This document shows positions 1 to 4,990 of a stretch of DNA of 6,095 bases, piece by piece. The notes beneath the pieces were generated by a model, which was not told the origin of the DNA, ran no database searches, and worked only from the letters and a program-made list of their open reading frames with translations. The position numbers were made by a program, and so were the translations under genes. Where the stretch lies: assembly GCA_964372125.1 (NCBI GenBank), contig CAYJPL010000050.1:1-6095 (forward strand), in the 5' to 3' direction. The DNA is from Tannockella sp964372125. Lineage in GTDB: Bacteria; Bacillota_I; Bacilli_A; Erysipelotrichales; Coprobacillaceae. The first letter of the stretch is position 1, and every line of letters begins with the position of its first letter.

Positions 1-123
1 CTCCTATCATTATATGTAATTCATTCAATTTCAATAAATTTATCATTTAATAATTATCATTCTTTACTTGTTTAAAAGGATATGTCATCTATTATCACAT
101 TCAATATTCATAGTAATGTGCTA

Positions 124-552
124 TTAGAAATTTATAACATACCTTGTTTCAAAGTCGAAAAATACAGCATCTGTAAGTTTTATTTCTAAGATAACAGTAC
201 TTATGTCATTATAATCACTATGTCCATTATCCCACCATTTTGCAAACACACACTTTAACTTTTCAGCAAGTTCAAGATTTTTATCGTTATAAATATGTCC
301 TAAGTTCGTTGCTATTCCATGTGCTGAAAAATAATCATTTGAACATAAACCAACTACTGAGTTTTGTTTGATTTGATTCATCTTGTCAGATTTAGCATCA
401 ACAATAGTATAAAAACTACCATCTTCAAAATAAGCATCTACAATACGAACAGTAGGTCTATCTCCATCTATTGTCGCAAGTGAAAGAAGTGTATCTTTAC
501 CAAAGCGTTCATTGAGCATTTCTATATCCTTTTGTAGTTTTTCCTTATCCAT
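124..552 (-). CDS. Pyridoxamine 5'-phosphate oxidase-like FMN-binding split-barrel protein
   Basis: A 142-residue protein whose N-terminal half reads like the small PPOX-like family: LSLATIDGDRPTVRIVD (about residues 24-39), then GSFYTIVDAKSDKMNQI (45-61), where the S-x-K stretch normally contacts the FMN phosphate, then NSVVGLCSND (64-73). These proteins fold as a split beta-barrel dimer and bind FMN or a related flavin. They act in the cytoplasm as flavin reductases or oxidases of mostly unknown substrate; true PdxH enzymes are longer, so pyridoxal phosphate synthesis should not be assumed. The start is supported by AGGAGAA at 561-567, about eight bases upstream. It is a single-gene unit, with its own promoter (619-647) and a dyad (588-606) in the leader. 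I see no hairpin terminator in 1-123. It points the same way as the ABC operon but is separated from it by about 500 bases, so a functional link is not indicated. The family call is firm; the substrate is unknown. Confidence 0.87.
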   Translation of the reverse strand: MDKEKLQKDIEMLNERFGKDTLLSLATIDGDRPTVRIVDAYFEDGSFYTIVDAKSDKMNQIKQNSVVGLCSNDYFSAHGIATNLGHIYNDKNLELAEKLKCVFAKWWDNGHSDYNDISTVILEIKLTDAVFFDFETRYVINF

Positions 553-587
553 TATATGTTTTCTCCTATTTATTATATTATTTTCAC

Positions 588-606
588 AAACTACATAGTG
601 TAGTTT
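588..606. promoter_or_regulatory. Perfect 8-3-8 inverted repeat, probable operator of the PPOX-like gene
   Basis: AAACTACA (588-595) and TGTAGTTT (599-606) form a perfect dyad around the triplet TAG. It begins a few bases downstream of the predicted start of transcription (about 612) and lies upstream of the ribosome binding site. That is a typical place for a repressor to block transcription. The TACA/TGTA half-sites recall BlaI/CopY-type operators, but those usually have a two-base centre, so the regulator is not identified. No regulator gene for it lies in the window. A short RNA hairpin is the alternative reading. Confidence 0.5.
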
Positions 607-618
607 TTTCTACTTAAT

Positions 619-647
619 AATATACCATATACTATATTGATTGAAAA
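619..647 (-). promoter_or_regulatory. Sigma-A-like promoter with extended -10 for the PPOX-like gene
   Basis: Read on the minus strand, TTTTCA (642-647, four of six matches to the -35 consensus) is followed after 17 bases by TATATT (619-624). TGG directly precedes the -10, giving the extended -10 TGn motif. Transcription would start near 612 and give a leader of about 60 bases containing the dyad at 588-606. Confidence 0.5.
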
Positions 648-664
648 TATTAATCCTACGTTCG

Positions 665-945
665 TCAGTTTTCCATGTTTTGAATATTTAATAAGAAGTT
701 GTTGATATTTTTGAAGTTATTGATTTTGTTTCTTTTACAAAAAAACATATTATTAAAGATACTATCCTTACGGATACTTGTAAAATAAAAATCAACTCTT
801 GAAAGATAGGTTGCCTCCAAGAGTTGATCTAATATTAGTTTTGAAATATGTTTCAAAGTTAGTGAGCGACTACGTACCATCTTAGCAAATACAAGCAAAT
901 TCATAGTACTTAGTACGAATATGTTTACTAAACTTAGAAAATAGC
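665..945 (-). pseudogene. Possible decayed, frameshifted coding remnant (transposase-like flavour)
   Basis: An open frame of 79 codons (665-904) has no ribosome binding site before its ATG. Its start reads LLVFAKMVRSRSLTLKHISKLI, a string with the look of the helical N-terminal region of DDE transposases. In another frame just upstream (about 905-945), KFSKHIRTKYYEF leads smoothly into it, as if one protein had been broken by a frameshift near 900. The C-terminal end is low-complexity, rich in Asn, Lys and Phe. I see no terminal inverted repeats or target duplication. Taken together, 553-1064 is a stretch of about 500 bases without a convincing intact gene: it holds the PPOX promoter and operator, this remnant, and about 120 bases (945-1064) in which I see only weak short dyads. 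The open frame may also be chance. Confidence 0.22.
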
Positions 946-1064
946 TGCTAGTCTAATGTGTTAGGAGTACTTTTAACCGGTATTTCTCGTATTGGCACTA
1001 ATACTATCTTAGCAACTAAGTTTTAAACAAATCATATGATTATTCATTTTTATAAACTAATATC

Positions 1065-1574
1065 TTACATGAAAAGACTATTAATTACATTATTATTTAT
1101 AAGTATACTAATTGTTCCTCTAATTAAAATACATAGTAATAATGCTACAATAAATGTATTTGTTTTCAATTTTTTATATGTAAGAATGATGAGCATTCCT
1201 AGAATTATTTCGATAATTAAAGTACATATAAGACCTTCGACACTAAGATTTCTGTAAAGAAGTATATCAGAAGAAATTGATAGAATACAAAAAAGTATAA
1301 TTGTTCTAACAATTTTACTGATTAATATTATATATAGTTCTTTCTTTCCAATCCTTATTAAGGAAAGGACATCAATTTCTATATAATGTAGTACGCTATC
1401 CAGTATTATTTTCAAATAATAATAGTTGACTAAGATACTAATGGCAATATATATTGACTTGCTTGGAAAGAAATATTTTATATCAACATAATCATCAAAT
1501 GATATATGAAAAATTACTAAGCATACTAATAAAACAAGAAAAACAAAAGCGTAATTTAACAATGTTTTCTTCAT
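1065..1574 (-). CDS. Small polytopic membrane protein, last gene of the ABC operon
   Basis: A 169-residue, very hydrophobic protein with about five membrane segments (roughly 6-25, 41-58, 82-104, 114-133, 140-158). I recognise no named domain. A cytoplasmic-looking stretch SLIRIGKKEL (71-80) resembles motifs at comparable positions in the other two membrane proteins of the operon: YLIQRWGLKK in the 166-aa protein and LLITRISTKQ in the 291-aa permease. This suggests a role as a half-size ABC-2-like permease subunit. Its ATG overlaps the TGA of the ATPase gene (ATGA), and no strong ribosome binding site precedes it, so translation is probably coupled to the ATPase. No obvious terminator follows; a weak CTTAG-CAA-CTAAG dyad at 1008-1020 lacks a proper T-run. 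An immunity or accessory subunit is the main alternative. Confidence 0.72.
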   Translation of the reverse strand: MKKTLLNYAFVFLVLLVCLVIFHISFDDYVDIKYFFPSKSIYIAISILVNYYYLKIILDSVLHYIEIDVLSLIRIGKKELYIILISKIVRTIILFCILSISSDILLYRNLSVEGLICTLIIEIILGMLIILTYKKLKTNTFIVALLLCILIRGTISILINNNVINSLFM

Positions 1575-2176
1575 TGAGGTAGTAATCTTCCATTTTCTAA
1601 TAAAAGTTTATGTGAATAAGGTATATTAGGTAATATGTCATGTGATGCAATAATTACACTTTTCTTCTCTTTTATAAGTGATCTAACCATATTCTCAAAA
1701 ACTGCGATACTATCTTTATCTAACCCTCTAGTTGGTTCATCAAATAAGATTAAGTTTTGATTTTCCATTACTGCTTGAATTATTCCAACTTTTTGTCTCA
1801 TACCAACGGAATAACTCTTTATGGGCGCGTGATTGTTATAATCTAAAAAATAATGATTACATAACTCAATAACTGTTTGTTCATCATAATTGTTTTTCAA
1901 TGAACCAAGAAATTTTAGATTAAATTTAATAGATTCATTCTCTATAAAGCCTGGGTTTTCTATAAGTGCACCTAGATGAGTATATTTATCTTTGTTAATT
2001 ATACCTTCATCAGCTTTTAAAATATCACATACGATTTTAAATAGTGTTGATTTCCCACACCCATTTTTTCCATATATATGTATACAGCTTCCTTCTTCAA
2101 CTTCTAGATTTATACTATCCAATACAATATTTCCTTTAAAGATTTTTTTAATATTATATAAATTCAACAAACTCAT
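1571..2176 (-). CDS. ABC transporter ATP-binding protein, bacitracin/lantibiotic-export type
   Basis: A 201-residue nucleotide-binding subunit energising an ABC transporter at the inner face of the membrane. Walker A is GKNGCGKST (36-44), the signature is YSVGMRQK (122-129, a variant of LSGGQ), Walker B is NLILFDEP (141-148), the D-loop is GLD (151-153), and the switch histidine is H179 in IIASHD. The Q-loop position reads GALIENPGF (69-77), with Glu73 in place of Gln. This 'E-loop' is known from lantibiotic-immunity (LanF) and BcrA-like ATPases. I place the start at 2176 because AAAGGAGGG (about 2185-2193) lies eight bases upstream. An earlier ATG at 2224 would add 16 atypical residues inside the preceding gene. 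The preceding gene ends 19 bases before it, and its stop overlaps the next gene's start. Partners are the adjacent membrane proteins. The cargo is unknown, but the secreted protein at 3616-4032 is the obvious candidate. Confidence 0.95.
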   Translation of the reverse strand: MSLLNLYNIKKIFKGNIVLDSINLEVEEGSCIHIYGKNGCGKSTLFKIVCDILKADEGIINKDKYTHLGALIENPGFIENESIKFNLKFLGSLKNNYDEQTVIELCNHYFLDYNNHAPIKSYSVGMRQKVGIIQAVMENQNLILFDEPTRGLDKDSIAVFENMVRSLIKEKKSVIIASHDILPNIPYSHKLLLENGRLLPQ

Positions 2177-2195
2177 ATTATAAACCCTCCTTTTA

Positions 2196-2696
2196 CTATA
2201 CAAAAAATAAATAATGAAAAACAAAATTCATGATAATTGGCACAACAACAAATAACGCATTTGATTTTCTATTGAATTGTAGTGCAATAAAATTAATCTC
2301 TATAAGATATAAAACTGTATTTAACATTAACAAAACTAACAATAAAGCAGTTGTATCGTGGCATCCGTATATAACAAATAAAAAGCTATAAAGAACTATC
2401 GAAAATAGCAATGTATAAATGCTTACAAATATATGTATTGTAATTTTTGCTTTTTTTAATCCCCATCTTTGTATTAAATAATATTTTATAAAATTGATAA
2501 CTTGGAGCTTTTTATAGACAATTACAAAATAGTAAACATTTATTATAAGTGTTATATAATTACTTGTTAATACAATATAAATAAAGTTTACCTTACTATT
2601 TAATCTAATTAGTACAGGTATCATAAAAATAAGGATTACGCCTATAATGAGCTCTGATATTTTCATTAATCTAAATAGCTTATTTATCGTACACAT
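2196..2696 (-). CDS. Small polytopic membrane protein of the ABC operon, probable permease subunit
   Basis: A 166-residue hydrophobic protein with about five membrane segments (roughly 15-32, 38-61, 86-110, 116-139, 146-165). No named domain is recognised. The motif YLIQRWGLKK (73-82) sits between segments two and three, 24 residues after an NxYY motif (N53). The 169-aa protein two genes downstream has the same NYYY-to-Arg spacing (N50 to R74), so the two look like distant paralogues. The start at 2696 is preferred over an ATG at 2720 because AAGGAAAG (2705-2712) lies eight bases upstream, whereas nothing comparable precedes 2720. The gene overlaps the end of the 291-aa permease gene by 17 bases. 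Its position between a permease and the ATPase makes it a likely transporter subunit, possibly a half-size ABC-2-type permease; an immunity protein is possible. Confidence 0.75.
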   Translation of the reverse strand: MCTINKLFRLMKISELIIGVILIFMIPVLIRLNSKVNFIYIVLTSNYITLIINVYYFVIVYKKLQVINFIKYYLIQRWGLKKAKITIHIFVSIYTLLFSIVLYSFLFVIYGCHDTTALLLVLLMLNTVLYLIEINFIALQFNRKSNALFVVVPIIMNFVFHYLFFV

Positions 2697-3555
2697 ATTT
2701 ATTTCTTTCCTTAATTTCAAACAAAATTAATGTAGTAAAAAAATATACAAATGATGTACCAATATATAAGAGCATATAATTATTATTCAGTACTGGAGTT
2801 ATTATAATACCTGGTGAAATAATATTTACAATGTTCATAAAATATGTGATTGTAGGAAATAACATACTTCCTGTAAGACTGTATAAGTACCCTGATAAAG
2901 CAGTAGCTCCAATATATACCATTAAAGAAATACATATTCCTAAACTTCGGTATAAATAAATATTTTTCACATATGCTTGAAAAGAAAAAATCAAATTTGA
3001 GAATAGTGCATAGCCTAAAGATGAAAGAATGATATAAATAAGTAAGCTTAACAGTAAAAAATCAGAAAATAAATTTGTTTGTCTAGTAGCACCCAAATAA
3101 ATTTCACTCATTGAAAATGAAAGTTCAAAACAAAACAAATGAATAGCAATCAACATAATCAAATGTGTAAATACCATTATCAAAAATGTAGCAATGAAGT
3201 TTACTGTTTTTTTTGTGTTATTATATTGCTTTGTTGATATGCGAGTAATCAATAAATTATCAAGTTTATTATTGTGGTATAACAAAAAATCAGAACTAAT
3301 AATATTTGGAACAATACTACTTGTAAGTATAAAAATAATAAGAGTTAATCCTGAATCTTGTAAAAAATAAAAGAAGTCTAGTCCCATTTCCGGATCATTT
3401 GATTTCATATATATAAGATCACTTTCAGATACCGATCCATAAGCCCCCTTATACACTATATAAACACTTACAATGGTAATGATTGAATATAAAGCTAGTG
3501 CTACTATTTTCTTTTTTGAACTAAATAAGTAAAAGAATTTTTTTAAATATACCAT
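2680..3555 (-). CDS. ABC-2-type permease-like integral membrane protein
   Basis: A 291-residue protein with six predicted membrane segments (about 17-36, 70-87, 118-144, 164-190, 201-223, 261-280). A sizeable outside loop lies between the first two (about 37-69). This is the topology of ABC-2-family permeases that export lantibiotics, bacitracin-like compounds or other peptides. LLITRISTKQY (101-111) between segments two and three corresponds to the Arg/Lys-rich segment that in such permeases lies on the cytoplasmic side near the ATPase. I prefer the start at 3555. AGAAAGGAG (3565-3573) would touch an ATG at 3564 directly but sits nine bases from the one at 3555. The gene follows the secreted-protein gene by 60 bases, with a stem-loop between them, and overlaps the next gene by 17 bases. 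The class is well supported by topology and context; no family-specific signature is visible to me and the substrate is unknown. Confidence 0.8.
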   Translation of the reverse strand: MVYLKKFFYLFSSKKKIVALALYSIITIVSVYIVYKGAYGSVSESDLIYMKSNDPEMGLDFFYFLQDSGLTLIIFILTSSIVPNIISSDFLLYHNNKLDNLLITRISTKQYNNTKKTVNFIATFLIMVFTHLIMLIAIHLFCFELSFSMSEIYLGATRQTNLFSDFLLLSLLIYIILSSLGYALFSNLIFSFQAYVKNIYLYRSLGICISLMVYIGATALSGYLYSLTGSMLFPTITYFMNIVNIISPGIIITPVLNNNYMLLYIGTSFVYFFTTLILFEIKERNKYVYDK

Positions 3556-3577
3556 GTTTCCCATCTCCTTTCTAAAT

Positions 3578-3607
3578 TAAAGGATAGTTGTGTCAAACTA
3601 TCCTTTA
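3578..3607 (-). terminator. Intercistronic stem-loop (attenuator or processing site) after the secreted-protein gene
   Basis: A perfect 12-base-pair stem (3578-3589 with 3596-3607, arm TAAAGGATAGTT) closes a six-base loop. It lies about eight bases after the stop codon of the secreted-protein gene and five bases before the ribosome binding site of the permease gene. On the minus strand the stem is followed by ATTTAGAAAGGAG, not by a run of T, so it is a poor intrinsic terminator. A partial terminator or an RNA-stabilising or processing hairpin would raise expression of the first gene over the transporter genes, as is common between bacteriocin structural and transport genes. Confidence 0.65.
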
Positions 3608-3615
3608 CCCTTAAT

Positions 3616-4032
3616 TTAATCAATGTGATCAGAAGCGAATTTTAATGTTACTTCAATATAACCTGGATCAACTGTACTTGTAGACATTTTAGTATACAAA
3701 GTATCACCCTTATCTACAGTACTATACAACTTAGGATGAGAAACATATTGTGAAACCCCGACCGCTGGAGAACGATTTGTTTTACCAGATGTAATGAACC
3801 TTGCATATGGTGTAAACCATGCACCGTACGATGCTTTCATTGAAGCCGTTTTGCTCGTTGTTATTTTTTTGGTTCCTTGAGATAAATTGTACTTTGTACC
3901 TCCGCGAGGTGGAATATTCACGTATTCTGCCGTTTGCCAAGATGTTCCATTCTTAACATCAGCAGTAACTGAAATTGCTCCAGCTGTAAAAATAGTAACT
4001 ACACATATTCCACTTATTATAATTTTTTTCAT
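3616..4032 (-). CDS. Small Sec-secreted protein, possible bacteriocin-like effector
   Basis: A 138-residue precursor with a classical signal peptide: Lys2-Lys3, a hydrophobic core (about 4-20) and a signal peptidase site VTA|DV after Ala24. This leaves a mature protein of 114 residues without any cysteine, so no lanthionine or disulfide bonds are possible. The mature part is rich in Ser, Thr, Lys and Tyr, with an NIPPRGG stretch (39-45), KASYGAWFTPYARF (66-79), an alternating C-terminal half that looks beta-stranded, and an acidic end (ASDHID). I do not recognise a family with confidence. The layout loosely recalls secreted DUF2712-like or lactococcin-972-like proteins encoded beside ABC transporters, but this is inference. 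A modest ribosome binding site AAAAGAG (4039-4045) lies six bases upstream. It is the first gene of the operon, with a leader of about 155 bases from the LytTR-type promoter, and a stem-loop follows. Alternatives are a secreted signal protein or cell-wall-active protein. Confidence 0.85.
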   Translation of the reverse strand: MKKIIISGICVVTIFTAGAISVTADVKNGTSWQTAEYVNIPPRGGTKYNLSQGTKKITTSKTASMKASYGAWFTPYARFITSGKTNRSPAVGVSQYVSHPKLYSTVDKGDTLYTKMSTSTVDPGYIEVTLKFASDHID

Positions 4033-4131
4033 ATTGAACTCTTTTCACTGTTTCCAAAGAACATATTAGAATATTATGCTACATTCAACTAAAATTAATC
4101 AGTGTGTGAATTTAGCCCTTAGTCCGTATCA

Positions 4132-4160
4132 TTGAAATATACAAATGTGCATGATATAAT
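4132..4160 (+). promoter_or_regulatory. Sigma-A-type promoter for the regulator/kinase operon
   Basis: TTGAAA (4132-4137, five of six matches) and TATAAT (4155-4160, perfect) are separated by exactly 17 bases, and TG at 4152-4153 gives an extended -10. It should be active without an activator. Transcription would start near 4167 and run through the direct repeats (4226-4258), giving a leader of about 113 bases before the response regulator. It would provide steady basal levels of the two-component system. Confidence 0.72.
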
Positions 4161-4195
4161 TAACATAATATTTTCTTGGATTACTTAGATAGTAA

Positions 4196-4225
4196 ATTAT
4201 ATAGATAATATATTCAATTTCATAA
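4196..4225 (-). promoter_or_regulatory. Activator-dependent promoter of the secreted-protein/ABC operon
   Basis: On the minus strand a perfect TATAAT (4196-4201) has no recognisable -35: the hexamer at 17 bases' spacing is TATGAA. The bases immediately upstream of the missing -35 are the direct repeats at 4226-4258. A good -10 with a poor -35 and activator repeats at this position is typical of promoters switched on by LytTR regulators of the ComE/AgrA/PlnC type. A second possible -10, TATATT, lies at 4207-4212. Transcription from the first would begin near 4189. Confidence 0.55.
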
Positions 4226-4258
4226 GCGTAAATGGCACTTTTAAATGCGTAAATGACA
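4226..4258. promoter_or_regulatory. 9-N12-9 direct repeat, probable LytTR response-regulator binding site
   Basis: GCGTAAATGGCA (4226-4237) and GCGTAAATGACA (4247-4258) match at 11 of 12 positions. The identical nine-base cores (CATTTACGC on the minus strand) are separated by 12 bases, so the start-to-start distance is 21 bases, two turns of the helix. LytTR regulators bind pairs of nine-base repeats with just this spacing. The site lies 22 bases before the start codon of the LytTR regulator and immediately upstream of the minus-strand promoter. It may thus activate the secreted-protein operon and also affect the regulator's own transcript, which runs through it. Confidence 0.72.
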
Positions 4259-4279
4259 TAAAAGGGAGCGGATAAAAAT

Positions 4280-4990
4280 ATGGAATATCAATTTGTAATA
4301 CTTGATGATAATTTGAATGACTTAGATATTATTTATAATTATATAAATAACTTTCTTACTTCAAAACCAATCACTGCCAATCTACATCGATATAATGATG
4401 TAACTCGTTTTCCAATGGATAAAAAGTTTGAGGTCCTATTTTTAGATATAGATATGCCTAATAAGTCAGGACTTGCTCTTGCAAAAGAATACAAAAATAT
4501 ACATAAAGATGCCCTTATTATCTTTATAACCAATCATAATGAGCTGGTTTATAAAGCCTGTAATATACACCCTTTTGACTTTATTAGAAAGGAAAACTTA
4601 CCCCAAGAGATACCTATGGTATTAGAAGAAGTACTATATAAACTTACTGAACTATACTCTACTGTTATATTCTATATAAATAAAAATGCCTATATTATAA
4701 GAAAAGATACAATCCTTTATTGTGAAAGTTTCAATCATAGTACAAAAATCCACTTTAATAAATCTTCTATAACAGTTAATCAACAGTTAAATGATGTAAC
4801 ATCAACCATTAATTCAACTGATTTTAAAAGAGTTGGAAGATCTTATTTAGTTAATATGAAAAAAGTAAAAAAACTCGAAGGAACTACTTTGTTTATAGAA
4901 AATAACTATGAAGTTCCAATTAGTAGACGAAAAAAGAAAGTGGTTCTAGACAGCCTAATAGAGGTACGAAAAAATGCTAATAGATACTAA
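4280..4990 (+). CDS. LytTR-family response regulator (AgrA/ComE type)
   Basis: A 236-residue cytoplasmic transcription factor with two domains. The receiver (about 3-122) has the acidic pair D9-D10, the phosphoacceptor D56 in FLDIDMP, T84 in IFITNH and K104 in FDFIRK. The LytTR DNA-binding domain (about 129-230) shows FKRVGRSYLVNMKKV (182-196) and VPISRRKKKVV (212-222), which match the family's usual 'h.R.hhhN...' and 'hplSR...k.v' motifs. All phosphorylation residues are present, so it should be functional. GGGAG at 4264-4268 lies 11 bases before the ATG, slightly long. It overlaps the kinase gene by 17 bases and is transcribed from the promoter at 4132-4160. The probable target is the repeat at 4226-4258, controlling the divergent secreted-protein/ABC operon. 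The specific ligand-regulon relationship is inferred from position; the family assignment is firm. Confidence 0.95.
   Translation: MEYQFVILDDNLNDLDIIYNYINNFLTSKPITANLHRYNDVTRFPMDKKFEVLFLDIDMPNKSGLALAKEYKNIHKDALIIFITNHNELVYKACNIHPFDFIRKENLPQEIPMVLEEVLYKLTELYSTVIFYINKNAYIIRKDTILYCESFNHSTKIHFNKSSITVNQQLNDVTSTINSTDFKRVGRSYLVNMKKVKKLEGTTLFIENNYEVPISRRKKKVVLDSLIEVRKNANRY

Noticed and set aside
1..10. AGGAG on the minus strand at the very edge of the window, a possible ribosome binding site for a further minus-strand gene
   Set aside because: The start codon would lie outside the window, so nothing can be verified.
1008..1020. CTTAG-CAA-CTAAG dyad as an operon terminator
   Set aside because: The stem is only five base pairs. 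The short TTTT follows on the plus strand, the wrong side for the minus-strand operon.
1036..1257. Plus-strand open frame of 73 codons
   Set aside because: It lies opposite the 3' end of the 169-aa membrane protein gene, has no ribosome binding site, and its hydrophobic make-up mirrors the AT-rich membrane gene on the other strand.
1992..2183. Plus-strand open frame of 63 codons
   Set aside because: It lies antisense to the start and Walker A region of the well-supported ABC ATPase.
3897..3905. Gly-Gly (residues 44-45 of the secreted protein) as a double-glycine leader cleavage site
   Set aside because: The preceding sequence is a Sec signal peptide plus a hydrophilic stretch, not a double-glycine leader, and no peptidase-containing exporter is present.
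4001..4032. Lipobox at Cys10 of the secreted protein
   Set aside because: The residue before Cys is Ile rather than Gly/Ala/Ser, and the Cys is too near the N-terminus within the hydrophobic core. The VTA|D site is a far better processing site.
4032..4064. Minus-strand 11-codon open frame whose TGA overlaps the ATG of the secreted-protein gene
   Set aside because: It has no ribosome binding site, and the secreted-protein gene has its own modest one. Translational coupling cannot be supported from sequence alone.
3887..4069. Plus-strand open frame of 60 codons
   Set aside because: It lies antisense to the signal peptide region of the secreted protein and has no family likeness.
4119..4166. 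Minus-strand 15-codon open frame in the leader of the secreted-protein gene (MLIISCTFVYFNDTD), with one Cys as in some autoinducing peptides
   Set aside because: There is no ribosome binding site beyond a weak AAGAAA, no AgrD-like amphipathic leader or acidic tail, and no AgrB-like gene nearby. It is probably chance in AT-rich DNA.
4339..4533. Minus-strand open frame of 64 codons
   Set aside because: It is a shadow of the response regulator receiver domain.
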